A DNA stretch of 64,000 bases from contig CAYRNW010000002.1 of NCBI GenBank assembly GCA_964425745.1, positions 62,001 to 126,000 of the forward strand, written 5' to 3'. A program made the translations under genes and the position numbers. Source of the stretch: CALCNS01 sp964425745. Its GTDB lineage: Bacteria > Bacillota > JAAYKD01. The notes under the pieces were generated by a model. It searched no databases. It was not told the origin of the DNA and worked only from the letters and a program-made list of their open reading frames with translations. Within the stretch, counting starts at the first letter, position 1, and every line of letters starts with the position of its first letter. This document shows positions 40,767 to 50,233 of the stretch, one piece after another.

Positions 40767-42695
40767 CTAAACGTCGAGATTAATTGCATCCTTCGCATGT
40801 TTTAAGATGAAATTTCGTCTTGGTTCAACTTTTTCTCCCATAAGGGTCGTAAACATTTCTTCAGCTCGAGCAGCGCTATCTAAAGAAATTTGTAAAAACG
40901 TGCGGTTTTCGGGTTTCATCGTCGTTTCCCAAAGTTGATCAGCGTTCATTTCGCCTAATCCTTTGTATCGTTGTATGATAGGTGTCGGTCGATCACCGAG
41001 TTTTTCTATAATTCGATCGCGCTCTGAATCACTATAGGCATAAAATTGCTGTTTCCCTTTTTTTATCAAATAAAGCGGAGGTTGAGCAATATAAATATAA
41101 CCTGCTTTGATCAAAGGCTGCATATAGCGGTAAAAAAAGGTCAATAACAAGGTTCGAATATGACTTCCATCGATATCGGCATCGGTCATGATGACAATTT
41201 TATGATATCGAGCTTTTGTGATATCGAAGTCATCAGAGATCCCTGTTCCGATTGCTGTAATGATTGTTCGGATTTCTTCTTGACCTAATACTTTTTCCAA
41301 TCGTGCTTTTTCAACATTGAGTATTTTTCCGCGCAACGGTAAAATTGCCTGAAAATGCCGATTTCGTCCCATTTTGGCTGAACCACCTGCTGAATCGCCT
41401 TCAACCATGTATAATTCGCTGACTGCAGGATCTTTTGTCGTACAATCGGCTAATTTTCCAGGTAAAGCAGAGACTTCTAAAGCGTTTTTTCTACGTGTCA
41501 GTTCACGAGCTTTTCTGGCTGCGTCTCTGGCACGAGCAGAAATGATTGCTTTTTCAATGATCTTTTTACCGATTGAGGGATTCTCTTCGAAAAATGCTCC
41601 TACGGTATCGGAAGTTACTCCCTCAATAATCCCTCGAACTTCACTGTTCCCTAATTTGGTTTTGGTCTGACCTTCAAATTGCGGATCATTTAAGCGCACA
41701 GAAACAATGGCGGTAATTCCTTCTCGTACATCATCGCCACTCAGGTTGTTTTCACTTTCTTTGATCTGATTATATCGTCGTGCGTAATCATTGACGACTC
41801 GAGTTAAGGCATTTTTAAAACCAATTTCATGGGTTCCGCCTTCTTGTGTGTGAATATTATTCGCATATGTCAAAATGGTTTCATTATAGGAATCGGTATA
41901 TTGAATCGATATTTCAACTTCAACTTCATCTTTTGCTTTTTCAGTATAAAAAGCAGGATGAATCGCATCTTTACTACCGTTGATTGCTTCTACGAATTCC
42001 TTGATACCGCCTTCAAATTGATAAATTTCCTTTTTAGCAGTTTTCGGTCGTTCATCATTAAATTCAATATATAAGCCTTTATTGAGGTACGCCAATTCTT
42101 TTAAGCGTTCTGAGACAACTTCGTCGTCAAATTCTGTGCTCTCTGTAAAAATTGCGGGATCCGGTTTGAAACTGACTTTTGTTCCTTGTTTTTCCGTATC
42201 ACCAACGATACTTAACTTCTCAACAGGTATGCCTTTTTCAAAACGCATACGATACTCTTTACCTTCTAACCAAACACAAACACAAAGCCAAGAGGATAAC
42301 GCATTGACAACCGAGGCGCCAACTCCGTGCAATCCTCCAGCAACCTTATATCCACCGTTACCAAATTTTCCTCCGGCATGAAGCACTGTAAAAATGACTT
42401 CAACTGCAGGAATTCCTAATTTTGGATGATTTCCTACCGGCATTCCGCGGCCGTTATCTTCAACAGTGACTGAATTGTCCGGATGAATTGTAACGATAAT
42501 TCTATTACAAGCACCAATCAGCGCTTCGTCGACGGAGTTATCTACAATCTCTTGAATCAAATGATGTAGACCTCTAGGTCCAGTGGTTCCAATATACATT
42601 CCCGGTCGTTTTCGTACCGGATCTAATCCTTCCAAGACTTCAATCTTACTCGCATCGTAATGCTCAGTAACTGTATAATTGTTCTGATTTGCCAT
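40767..42695 (-). CDS. gyrB: DNA gyrase subunit B
   Basis: A 642-aa protein. GHKL ATPase marks are IQEIVDNSVDEA, VEDNGRGMPVG and GGLHGVGASVVNALS. The TOPRIM marks are YMVEGDSAGGSAKMGR and IVIMTDADIDGSHIRTLLL, and the C-terminal end is QRYKGLGEMN. ATG 42695 (MANQNNYT) follows AAAAGGG; longer in-frame starts run through the promoter. Confidence 0.97.
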   Translation of the reverse strand: MANQNNYTVTEHYDASKIEVLEGLDPVRKRPGMYIGTTGPRGLHHLIQEIVDNSVDEALIGACNRIIVTIHPDNSVTVEDNGRGMPVGNHPKLGIPAVEVIFTVLHAGGKFGNGGYKVAGGLHGVGASVVNALSSWLCVCVWLEGKEYRMRFEKGIPVEKLSIVGDTEKQGTKVSFKPDPAIFTESTEFDDEVVSERLKELAYLNKGLYIEFNDERPKTAKKEIYQFEGGIKEFVEAINGSKDAIHPAFYTEKAKDEVEVEISIQYTDSYNETILTYANNIHTQEGGTHEIGFKNALTRVVNDYARRYNQIKESENNLSGDDVREGITAIVSVRLNDPQFEGQTKTKLGNSEVRGIIEGVTSDTVGAFFEENPSIGKKIIEKAIISARARDAARKARELTRRKNALEVSALPGKLADCTTKDPAVSELYMVEGDSAGGSAKMGRNRHFQAILPLRGKILNVEKARLEKVLGQEEIRTIITAIGTGISDDFDITKARYHKIVIMTDADIDGSHIRTLLLTFFYRYMQPLIKAGYIYIAQPPLYLIKKGKQQFYAYSDSERDRIIEKLGDRPTPIIQRYKGLGEMNADQLWETTMKPENRTFLQISLDSAARAEEMFTTLMGEKVEPRRNFILKHAKDAINLDV

Positions 42696-42731
42696 GAAAT
42701 CACCCTTTTCATTTACTACTTTAACTAATAT

Positions 42732-42760
42732 ATTATAACAAAAAATCACGTTTCTTGCAA
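42732..42760 (-). promoter_or_regulatory. Predicted promoter of gyrB-gyrA
   Basis: TTGCAA (42755-42760), a 17-nt spacer and TATAAT (42732-42737) on the minus strand. Confidence 0.8.
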
Positions 42761-42849
42761 GAGAAATCCCCATCTCGAAACCGGGGAGCTATATAAAAAA
42801 GAAGGTACATAAGCTAAAGTACTTTTATAGTACTAGACGCAGTAAGGGG

Positions 42850-43027
42850 TGTGGATAGTGTGAATAAGAAAATTACTTCAATATATACATGGGTAAAATT
42901 TCACGGTGTTTCCAATGAGGATAGGTTTAAAAATCGGTTGATAACCTCAAAAATTCTGTGGATAGTTTTGGATAACTTGTACAATGAACAAGTTATCCAC
43001 AGGTCTATCCACAGAAAATGTGTATAA
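42850..43027. other. DnaA-box cluster between gyrB and remB
   Basis: One perfect TTATCCACA (42993-43001), with one-mismatch boxes at 42850-42858, 42957-42965 and 43005-43013 and a TGTGTATAA at 43019-43027. A 12-bp inverted repeat (42969-42980 with 42988-42999) places two half-boxes head to head. No gene lies in 42774-43046. Confidence 0.65.
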
Positions 43028-43046
43028 GTAGAGGGTTTTCGGTTCT

Positions 43047-43274
43047 TTATTCGCGGATTAGCTCATTAACATCCTCACAACGCTTAAAAAGTGTAGTACT
43101 GGCAATTGAAGAAGGAAGCACTTGATTTGAAGTTAAAACGCAAGACTTGATTTTTGATTTTTTTGGGGTTGGAAGCAAATTTTTAAATAAAGAAGATTGG
43201 CAGGTTGTTAAATCAAAAATACCGATGATTTCTCTGATTTCCGTATTATTATTGTGTCCTAAGTGTAAATACAT
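43047..43274 (-). CDS. remB: DUF370/RemB-like regulator
   Basis: A 75-aa protein between recF and gyrB, the place of remB (yaaB) in Bacillus. The start MYLHLGHNNNTEIREIIGIFDL matches the family pattern (MYIHLG...I.GIFD). RemA/RemB proteins are DNA-binding regulators of matrix genes. The C-terminal half is more diverged. Confidence 0.8.
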   Translation of the reverse strand: MYLHLGHNNNTEIREIIGIFDLTTCQSSLFKNLLPTPKKSKIKSCVLTSNQVLPSSIASTTLFKRCEDVNELIRE

Positions 43275-43309
43275 AATGACATTACCCCGTTTTCAATAGA
43301 GATTCCTTG

Positions 43310-44395
43310 CTATTGGACACGCCCCGAACGAATACGAATCACTTTCCCTTGCAAACCACTCAATACCGGAGGAAGCGCAGTCGAACTGATAAACGTTTGC
43401 CCCATGGTTTTTAGAGCTTGAATTAAGTGATGTTGCCGGTCGGAATCCAATTCGGATAAAACATCATCTAAAATGATAATCGGTTTTTCCCCAGTCGTGC
43501 TTTCCATGAGTTGAGCCTCTGCCAGCTTTAGGGAGAGAACAACGCTTCGTTGTTGACCTTGAGAACCAAATTGGCGTACGCTTTTTTCGTTCAAATAAAC
43601 TGCAAAGTCATCTCGATGTGGGCCAACAATGCTGGTGCGTCGAAAAAGTTCATCTTTTTCTTTTTCAAGAATCTGTTGAAATAGATTTTCTGTGATCTGG
43701 ACATCTTCGATTTCATTGGGCAGAGAACTTTGATAAGAAATACGCAAAATTTCCTCTTGATTCAAGGCGGTTTGATGAATAGCAGCGTTTTGTTCTAATT
43801 GGTGAAGAATCTGTTTGCGCTTTTGGATCATCGCTCCGCCATGTTCGGCTAATTGCTGGCTATAGATTTGTAATAATGCTAAATCCGGATGCTCTTGTTT
43901 AAGTAGAGCGTTTTTTTGATGAAGGATTTGGTAATATTGACCTAAATGATGCAAGTAAGAATGTGAAATTTGAGAAATAGCAATATCTAAAAAACGCCTG
44001 CGAATGGAAGGATCTCCTTTAACCAGTTCTAAATGTTCAGGAGCAAAGAAAACCACATTCAATTGACCCAACAAAGAAGCCAGTTTGGGTTGTAATAAGC
44101 CATTGATGCGAACGATTTTTTTACCTTGCCGGCTGACATGCAACTCTAACAGCTCACTGGTGACATTTTTTTGAACCAAGCCCTTGATATGATATCCTTC
44201 TTCTTGCCACTGAATCATCTCTTGATCACGAGAGGTCCGATGTGAACGACCGGTCGCTAATAAATGGCAAGCTTCCAGTAAATTTGTTTTTCCCTGTGCA
44301 TTGGAGCCAATTAACAGGTTGACCCCGGGATCAAAGTCGATTTCGAGGTTTAGATAATTGCGAAATGTCACAAGAGAAAGATGTTTGAGCTTCAT
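43310..44395 (-). CDS. recF: DNA replication and repair protein RecF
   Basis: A 361-aa SMC-like ATPase. Walker A is LLIGSNAQGKTNLLEA, the signature region is FGSQGQQRSVVLSLKLAE, and Walker B is PIIILDDVLSELDSDR. It loads RecA at gaps. ATGA overlaps with the stop of the S4 gene, so translation is coupled. Confidence 0.96.
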   Translation of the reverse strand: MKLKHLSLVTFRNYLNLEIDFDPGVNLLIGSNAQGKTNLLEACHLLATGRSHRTSRDQEMIQWQEEGYHIKGLVQKNVTSELLELHVSRQGKKIVRINGLLQPKLASLLGQLNVVFFAPEHLELVKGDPSIRRRFLDIAISQISHSYLHHLGQYYQILHQKNALLKQEHPDLALLQIYSQQLAEHGGAMIQKRKQILHQLEQNAAIHQTALNQEEILRISYQSSLPNEIEDVQITENLFQQILEKEKDELFRRTSIVGPHRDDFAVYLNEKSVRQFGSQGQQRSVVLSLKLAEAQLMESTTGEKPIIILDDVLSELDSDRQHHLIQALKTMGQTFISSTALPPVLSGLQGKVIRIRSGRVQ

Positions 44396-44619
44396 TGCTT
44401 AGCAACCTGAATCATTTTCCATGTTCCCAAAGAGGCGATTTGAACCAAGTCATCGTTTCTGAGTTTTCTACCGCGTCGATCATCTCGTTCGCCATTGACC
44501 AAAACGGTTTCTTCTTGCAGAAAAAGCTTAATTTGGCCACCGCTTTCCAAAATATTCAATACTTTGATCATTTGCCCAAGCGTAATGTAATCTCCATGGA
44601 ACTTAAAATCATTGATCAT
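44392..44619 (-). CDS. yaaA: S4-domain RNA-binding protein (YaaA/RlbA-like)
   Basis: A 75-aa S4 domain: DYITLGQMIKVLNILESGG, ETVLVNGERDDRRGRKLRNDD. It lies in the conserved dnaN-yaaA-recF order. AAAGGAG precedes the ATG. Confidence 0.92.
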   Translation of the reverse strand: MINDFKFHGDYITLGQMIKVLNILESGGQIKLFLQEETVLVNGERDDRRGRKLRNDDLVQIASLGTWKMIQVAKQ

Positions 44620-44630
44620 ATTCTTCTCCT

Positions 44631-45758
44631 TTATGATTGCGACAAACGAATCGGAGAAAGGAATCCGGTAAATTTGTCGTCACCGATACCATAAACAATA
44701 CCAGCGGCCAAACTGCCTGCTAAATCAAATCGAACCGATTCACACTCGAGGTTGCGTAGAATGTCTAAAAGGAAGCGACCGTTAAAACCAATGGTCAAAT
44801 CGTCGCCTTCTTTTTCTACAGGAATGTCTTCTAGCAATTGACCCAATTCCGGAGAATTGGCGGAGATGATTAATTTTTGATCTTCGAATTGTAAGCGAAC
44901 GATATTGGAACCTCGATTATCGTCGCGAGTAATCAACAAACTGCGCTCGATACTGTCGATCAAATTTTTACGAACGATTCGAATATGACTGGTTGGTACT
45001 TTACGCATTAATTCTTTTGCACTTTTGAAAGGATATTGACCATCGATTAATCTTGTTTGCAAGGTGATGCGGTCAAATTGAGCGCTCATGTGATTCTGTG
45101 TGAAGCGCAAAGTTAGGGGTGTTTCGACCGGTTCTAACAATTTTTCCAATTCGCGAATGCAAGGATTTGGAATGATGCATTCAAAATCATCTTCATTAAC
45201 GGTTACTTCTAAGACGTATTCAGCCAAGCGGAAGCCATCCATGGCCAAGACCCGGTGTCCGTCTCCTCCTAGTTTTAGAAGCATTCCGGTCATAACCGGG
45301 CGGGCTTCATCTTGAGAAATCGCATAACTGACTTTACCGATGGCTTGTTTGAGGATGTTTTGTGGAACAGCCCAGCTTTTTTCCGTGGGCATTGCTTGTG
45401 GTAGCGGGAAATCAAGAGGATCCATGCCGCGGAGCTCCATCTTGATTTGGTTTCCGGTCAGTTTTACTGAGTAAGAATCTGAACTCATATTCATGGTAAT
45501 AAGGCCATCGGGCAAGCGGCGGATCAAATCAGCCAAAAAACGTGCCGGTAAGACGATTTGCCCGTGTTCTTCTACCTCGGCTCGAACCTTGACTTGCAAA
45601 GATAATTCGAGATTGGTTCCGGTGATCTCAACCGTTTGACTGTCTAAGGTCTTGATCAATAAACCGGTTACGGCAGCCTGGGGATATTTGCTTGGTGCAA
45701 TTCTCTGGGCTAACGATACGCCAAATAGTAAATCTTCTCTTTCGAATTTCACAATCAT
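44631..45758 (-). CDS. dnaN: DNA polymerase III beta subunit (sliding clamp)
   Basis: A 375-aa protein with the three-domain clamp fold: MIVKFEREDLLFGVSLAQRI, IVLPARFLADLIRRLP, ARPVMTGMLL, and a C-terminal end FTGFLSPIRLS in place of the usual YLIMPMRL. GAGGGAA precedes the start. It is 27 bp after dnaA. Confidence 0.96.
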   Translation of the reverse strand: MIVKFEREDLLFGVSLAQRIAPSKYPQAAVTGLLIKTLDSQTVEITGTNLELSLQVKVRAEVEEHGQIVLPARFLADLIRRLPDGLITMNMSSDSYSVKLTGNQIKMELRGMDPLDFPLPQAMPTEKSWAVPQNILKQAIGKVSYAISQDEARPVMTGMLLKLGGDGHRVLAMDGFRLAEYVLEVTVNEDDFECIIPNPCIRELEKLLEPVETPLTLRFTQNHMSAQFDRITLQTRLIDGQYPFKSAKELMRKVPTSHIRIVRKNLIDSIERSLLITRDDNRGSNIVRLQFEDQKLIISANSPELGQLLEDIPVEKEGDDLTIGFNGRFLLDILRNLECESVRFDLAGSLAAGIVYGIGDDKFTGFLSPIRLSQS

Positions 45759-45785
45759 GATGATTCCCTCTTTCTTCTTTGGTCG

Positions 45786-47126
45786 TTATAGTTCGATTTG
45801 TTGAATCATTTCCTTGATGAAACGGTCTAATTTGGTATCGGTGCTGCGCATTTCATCGATTTTCTCAATTGCATGCAGCACTGTGGCGTGGTCTCGGCCA
45901 CCAAAAGCATCTCCAATTTTTTTCAATGAGGTATCGGTCATCGAACGGGATAAGTACATTGCAACCTGTCGGGGAAAGGCAATGTTTTGGGCACGGGTTT
46001 TTGCTTTTAGATCAGAAATTGTGATGCTATATTGATGAGCGACGACTTCCTGGATAAGATCTATGGTGATGACTTTGATTTTTTGTGTGGAAATGGTATC
46101 TTTCAAGGTCTCATTGACAAAATCAATATTCACCGTTTGTCTCATCAATAGGGAGCGGGCATTGACTCTCAAGAGAGCACCTTCAAGTTCTCGGATGTTG
46201 CTTTTGATATTGGTGGCAATAAAATAAAGAACGTCATCAGAGACATTCATAAACTCTTCTTTTGCTTTGGCTTGCAAAATAGCAACGCGTGTTTCTAGAT
46301 CGGGTGGTTGAATATCGGTAATCATTCCCCATTCAAAACGCGTTCGAATTCGCTCCTCTAATGCTGGGATTTCTTTGGGAGGGCGATCGCAAGCAATGAC
46401 AATTTGCTTTTTTGCATTATAAAGGGCATTAAACGTGTGGAAAAATTCGGTCTGTGTTTCCTCTTTTTTGGAGATGAACTGAATATCGTCAATTAACAAT
46501 AAGTCTACATTTCGATATCGCTCGCGAAATTCCCGGGTGGTATCGTTACGAATAGCAGCAATAAACTCATTGAGAAAGTGCTCAAAAGGAATATAGACGA
46601 TTCGTGCCATGGGGTTGTTCTTATAAATGTGATTTCCAATTGCATGCATCAAATGGGTTTTTCCTAAACCAACCCCACCGTATATGAAAAAGGGATTGTA
46701 TGTGGTACCTGGTGCCTCTGCAACTCGTAAGGAAGCAGCATGGGCAAACTCATTTGATTTTCCTTTTACAAACCGCTCAAAGGTGTATTTTGGATTCATT
46801 GCATTATAAGGCATGTCCAAAGGGCTCATCTCATTGGTTTCGGTTGTTTCGAACAAATCCGGTTCGTCTTCACTGCCTGCCATGGGAGCAATAATTTCAA
46901 CTTGTAAGGACAAGCCGGTTGCTTCTCGAATCGAATCTCGAATCGTTTTACTGTAATTCTCCTGAATGAATTTTTGTAAAACAGGATCCGAGCTGTTGAG
47001 GATAAGGGTGTCATCATAAAGATTAACGGGAGTCAATCGGGTGATAAACGTCTCAAAAATTACTTTTTGTAGACGCGTTTCCAATTTTTTTAGGGTCACC
47101 TGCCAGATGGTATTGAGATCATTCAT
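45786..47126 (-). CDS. dnaA: Chromosomal replication initiator DnaA
   Basis: A 446-aa protein. Domain I is at residues 1-80; the AAA+ Walker A is YGGVGLGKTHLMHAIGNH, Walker B is LLLIDDIQFIS and the box VII Arg is in RIRTRFEWG. The domain IV signature is AFGGRDHATVLHAIEKI. AAGGATG precedes the ATG. Upstream is oriC, whose boxes could also give autoregulation. Confidence 0.98.
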   Translation of the reverse strand: MNDLNTIWQVTLKKLETRLQKVIFETFITRLTPVNLYDDTLILNSSDPVLQKFIQENYSKTIRDSIREATGLSLQVEIIAPMAGSEDEPDLFETTETNEMSPLDMPYNAMNPKYTFERFVKGKSNEFAHAASLRVAEAPGTTYNPFFIYGGVGLGKTHLMHAIGNHIYKNNPMARIVYIPFEHFLNEFIAAIRNDTTREFRERYRNVDLLLIDDIQFISKKEETQTEFFHTFNALYNAKKQIVIACDRPPKEIPALEERIRTRFEWGMITDIQPPDLETRVAILQAKAKEEFMNVSDDVLYFIATNIKSNIRELEGALLRVNARSLLMRQTVNIDFVNETLKDTISTQKIKVITIDLIQEVVAHQYSITISDLKAKTRAQNIAFPRQVAMYLSRSMTDTSLKKIGDAFGGRDHATVLHAIEKIDEMRSTDTKLDRFIKEMIQQIEL

Positions 47127-47557
47127 TATTACAACATCCTTACTGACTTGCGAAAGTCATATACTTATCATAGGAATCAGCGATTCAAAAGAGATATCCA
47201 CAAAAAAGAAATTTTCAAGACTCGAAAATCATAAGTTTTCCCCCGACATATCCACGGTTTGTTAATAATATGTGGATAAGTTGCATTGATTTTAGAGCTT
47301 ATTTTTAAGGGAGAACACTAAAAAAAGGCAAAGACATGATTAAATCATGAATTTGGAGCGATAAAAGCGGGTTTGAACCGCGAATCTGCAAAAAAACAGG
47401 GGGTTATAAACATACTTTTCCACGTGTGTGGATAACTTGAGAGAAAAATCCACTTATCCACAACCCATTGTCCATATATTAACATAGGACGGGGTAGTTA
47501 TCAACACTTTTTTCCCCATAGACAGTAGGGAAGTTTTGAAAAGCGTAAGCTAAATGA
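47127..47557. other. oriC: Chromosomal origin region (oriC), dnaA-rpmH interval
   Basis: This non-coding interval between the divergent dnaA and rpmH genes has perfect DnaA boxes at 47271-47279 and 47427-47435 (TGTGGATAA) and 47454-47462 (TTATCCACA). Near-boxes are at 47194-47202, 47248-47256 and 47498-47506. AT-rich stretches lie between them (for example 47471-47484). The divergent gene order fits a replication start. Confidence 0.88.
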
Positions 47558-47586
47558 TTGACAGCCGTTGTTTTTTCGATTATAAT
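47558..47586 (+). promoter_or_regulatory. Promoter of rpmH
   Basis: Full-consensus TTGACA (47558-47563), a 17-nt spacer and TATAAT (47581-47586). Confidence 0.92.
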
Positions 47587-47610
47587 GAACTCCATACTAT
47601 GTCAATGCCG

Positions 47611-47647
47611 ATAACTTATCCCGTGCGCATCATAGGATAAGTGTTAT
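47611..47647 (+). promoter_or_regulatory. Leader hairpin upstream of rpmH
   Basis: ATAACTTATCC (47611-47621) pairs with GGATAA-gt-GTTAT (47635-47647), ending just before the AAGGAGGTG ribosome-binding site. It may control L34 synthesis or be structural. Confidence 0.45.
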
Positions 47648-47665
47648 AGAAGGAGGTGTCCGACA

Positions 47666-47800
47666 ATGCTGAGAACATTTCAGCCCAACTTACGGAAACG
47701 AAAAAAGAATCACGGCTTCCGTAGCAGAATGTCATCACACGGTGGTCGCTTAACCATCCGCCGCCGTCGCCTGAAAGGCAGAAAAATACTGACTGCGTAA
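47666..47800 (+). CDS. rpmH: 50S ribosomal protein L34
   Basis: A 44-aa basic protein, MLRTFQPNLRKRKKNHGF at the start and RRRRLKGRKILTA at the end, typical of L34. AAGGAGGTG precedes the ATG. It is the first gene of the rpmH-rnpA-yidD-yidC-jag run. Confidence 0.97.
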   Translation: MLRTFQPNLRKRKKNHGFRSRMSSHGGRLTIRRRRLKGRKILTA

Positions 47801-47827
47801 AAAGGCCACTCGGGTGGTCTTTTTTCC
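47799..47827 (+). terminator. Hairpin after rpmH (partial terminator)
   Basis: GGCCAC-TCGG-GTGGTC flanked by an A-run and a T-run. It probably sets the high L34 to low RnpA ratio. Confidence 0.8.
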
Positions 47828-47879
47828 TTGTTTCATAAGAAGAGCAGTTTTGTTAAGATGACCAGAAAAGAGTGATGAA

Positions 47880-48242
47880 TTGAAAAAGCGGTGGATTCGA
47901 CTCCAAAAAAACCGAGATTTCCAGAAGGTTTATGACAAAGGCCGTTTTTTTGTTCATCCACTCTTGGTAATCTATGTTTTACGCAGACCGGGGGCGGTAA
48001 CCAGCCGAGTCGGTTTTGCAGCCGGTAAAAAAATCGGAAATGCGGTCCAGAGAAATCGGGTTCGTCGTCAATTAAAAGAAGTTGTTCGGTTACACGGTCA
48101 TCAAGAACAGTTTCGCAATAGCGACGTCATCGTAATGATCCGAAAACAAGCATTACTAGTACGATATGCTCAAATTCTTGAAGCCTATACCTTTTGCGAA
48201 AAAAAGGCGATTTCTTGGCTAAAAAATGGCGGCAAAGTTTGA
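47880..48242 (+). CDS. rnpA: Ribonuclease P protein component
   Basis: A 120-aa protein. The start is KKRWIRLQKNRDFQKVYDKG and the RNR signature is GNAVQRNRVRRQLKEVVR. It is the protein part of RNase P, which trims tRNA 5' ends. The likely start is TTG 47880 with a weak AGAGTGA upstream. Confidence 0.95.
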   Translation: MKKRWIRLQKNRDFQKVYDKGRFFVHPLLVIYVLRRPGAVTSRVGFAAGKKIGNAVQRNRVRRQLKEVVRLHGHQEQFRNSDVIVMIRKQALLVRYAQILEAYTFCEKKAISWLKNGGKV

Positions 48243-48250
48243 GGTGACCT

Positions 48251-48460
48251 ATGAAAACATTGCTGTTAAGTCTGATTCGACTGTATCAGAAATTTATTTC
48301 CCCATTAAAACCCGCTACTTGCCGTTTTCAACCAACCTGTTCTCATTATTCTTATGAGGCAATCCAAAAACATGGAACCTTTAAAGGTGTTAGGCTGGCA
48401 ATAAAACGGATTGTTAAATGCGGGCCTTGGCATCCAGGTGGGTTTGATCCGGTTCCCTAA
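48251..48460 (+). CDS. yidD: Membrane protein insertion efficiency factor YidD
   Basis: A 69-aa protein with YQKFISPLKPATCRFQPTCSHYS and KCGPWHPGGFDPVP, the family signature. An amphipathic N-terminal helix is visible. GAGGTGA precedes the ATG. Confidence 0.95.
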   Translation: MKTLLLSLIRLYQKFISPLKPATCRFQPTCSHYSYEAIQKHGTFKGVRLAIKRIVKCGPWHPGGFDPVP

Positions 48461-48536
48461 ATGATTTTGCATATTCCGAACGAGTGGATCGTTTGTAATA
48501 GATATATTTCCCTGCTTTTGCAGAGAGGAGCATGTT

Positions 48537-49202
48537 ATGAGCCAGATTATGAATGCAATCACTGAGGTTGCACAAATTGCGTTGGATTGGTGTTTCTCTA
48601 TTACCGGGAATTATGGGTTAGCCATTATTCTGTTCACGGTTTTATTTACAGCAATCCTTACACCGACCCGGTTTGCCTCAGTCAAACAAGCGAAGGCAAC
48701 CCAGTTATTGCAACCGCAAATCAACGAGATCAACGAAAAGTTCAAGGGAAACCCCGAAAAAATCAATGCTGCAACTCAAGAATTGTGGAAGAAGTATGGG
48801 ATCAATCCTTTAGCAGGATGTTTACCGACGTTGCTGCAATTGCCAATCTTCATTGCTGTTTTGTCGGTTTTCCGCAACATCTCATTCCCGGAAGGTGCTG
48901 CAAGTGCTTTCTTATGGATCAACAACTTAGCAGAAATCGATCCTTATCGAATTTTGCCGATCTTAGCCGGAGTGGCTTCGTATTTACAATCTTGGGCTTC
49001 CGGATTGACGAAAGATCCTCGGCAAAAAACAACCGTGCTAATGATGCCGGCTATGATGACTTGGATTTGTTGGAGTCAACCGGCCAGTCTTGGTATCTAT
49101 TGGGCTGTCAGCCAATTGTCTTATATGGGACAACAACTGATTCTCAGTCGATTTATCACAGTAGCGCCTATTGCGGAGGAGACTGCCGTAACAAAGAAAT
49201 AG
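48537..49202 (+). CDS. yidC: Membrane protein insertase YidC/Oxa1
   Basis: A 221-aa protein with five membrane segments. The conserved hydrophilic groove and hairpin are NYGLAIILFTVLFTAILTPTRF, LQPQINEINEKFKG, LWKKYGINPLAGCLPTLLQLPIF, and a late SLGIYWAVSQLSYMGQQ. It lacks a lipoprotein signal, as many clostridial YidC proteins do. GAGGAG precedes the ATG. Confidence 0.93.
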   Translation: MSQIMNAITEVAQIALDWCFSITGNYGLAIILFTVLFTAILTPTRFASVKQAKATQLLQPQINEINEKFKGNPEKINAATQELWKKYGINPLAGCLPTLLQLPIFIAVLSVFRNISFPEGAASAFLWINNLAEIDPYRILPILAGVASYLQSWASGLTKDPRQKTTVLMMPAMMTWICWSQPASLGIYWAVSQLSYMGQQLILSRFITVAPIAEETAVTKK

Positions 49203-49235
49203 GTTTCGCTTTCTCGGAAAGGATGATACGATACC

Positions 49236-50204
49236 ATGCGTTCAATCGAAAAAAAAGCGAAGACAGTAGACGAGGCCATTTGGTCCGGTCTGCAAGAACT
49301 GCAACTTAGTCGCGAAAATGTCACAGTTGAAATTATCGAACCCGGCAGTAAAGGCTTTTTAGGGTTAGGTGCCAAGCCGGCGCATGTTCGATTAACCGAA
49401 ATTCATGGCGAAGAGAAAATTTCATTTGCGGATTTATTGAAAACCGACTTGGATATGAGCATGAAATCAGAGCCGACACCACCGAAAGCAAAAAAAGTAG
49501 AGCCCATAGCGGTTAAACCTCCAATAAAAGAAATCCCGAAGGAACCGACGGTTCAACCTACTTTAGTGGTCTTACCTCAAGAGAAAATTGCTCCAAAGAA
49601 GGAAATTAAACAGCCAGTTCGTGAAGAAAGTGCACCTCCTCGTCGTAGACGCGAAGATTTCACACCGACTCGTAGCCGAAGTATGCCAAATCGACGCGAG
49701 GGCAAACGTATTTCTCATGTAGAGAACGTGAATTGGCCAATTCCAACGGAGGGCGCTCCAAAAATTGCGTATGATTATGCTACCCAGATCATTCAAGCAA
49801 TGAAATTGAAATGCCGAGTCAATGTAAAAGTTGACGAAGATGGTATTTTGGTAGACTTGAGCGGAGATGAAGATGATTTAGGCATCCTAATCGGTAAACG
49901 AGGGGCAACCTTAGATGCGTTTCAATATTTGTTGACGGTTGTTGCCAATAGAGATTTGGATGATCGTATTCGGTTGACTCTCAACGTGGGTGATTACCGA
50001 AAACGTCGTGAAGAAACGCTGTTACGCTTAGCCAAAAGATTGGCAGACGAAGTCGTACAGACCGGTAAATCCGTTGCTTTGGAGCCAATGTCAGCAAGGG
50101 AACGACGTTTAATCCATATGGCTTTACAAGAGAACAATCTTGTGTATACCGAAAGTAGTGGAGAAGAATCATTTCGTCACGTGGTCATTTATAAAAAAGC
50201 ATAA
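49236..50204 (+). CDS. jag: Jag/KhpB RNA-binding protein
   Basis: A 322-aa protein: Jag-N domain (KKAKTVDEAIWSGLQELQL, GSKGFLGLGAKPA), a Lys/Pro-rich linker (about 75-170), a KH-II domain (LIGKRGATLDAFQYLLTVV) and an R3H domain (EPMSARERRLIHMALQ). KhpB works with KhpA in RNA binding and cell elongation. It follows yidC by 33 bp. Confidence 0.93.
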   Translation: MRSIEKKAKTVDEAIWSGLQELQLSRENVTVEIIEPGSKGFLGLGAKPAHVRLTEIHGEEKISFADLLKTDLDMSMKSEPTPPKAKKVEPIAVKPPIKEIPKEPTVQPTLVVLPQEKIAPKKEIKQPVREESAPPRRRREDFTPTRSRSMPNRREGKRISHVENVNWPIPTEGAPKIAYDYATQIIQAMKLKCRVNVKVDEDGILVDLSGDEDDLGILIGKRGATLDAFQYLLTVVANRDLDDRIRLTLNVGDYRKRREETLLRLAKRLADEVVQTGKSVALEPMSARERRLIHMALQENNLVYTESSGEESFRHVVIYKKA

Positions 50205-50233
50205 TGCGCTTCCTGCTTAAGGGGGCAACAATT

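Noticed and set aside
48537..49202. YidC as truncated
   Set aside because: All five membrane segments and conserved motifs are present; short YidC proteins without lipoprotein signal are normal in Clostridia.
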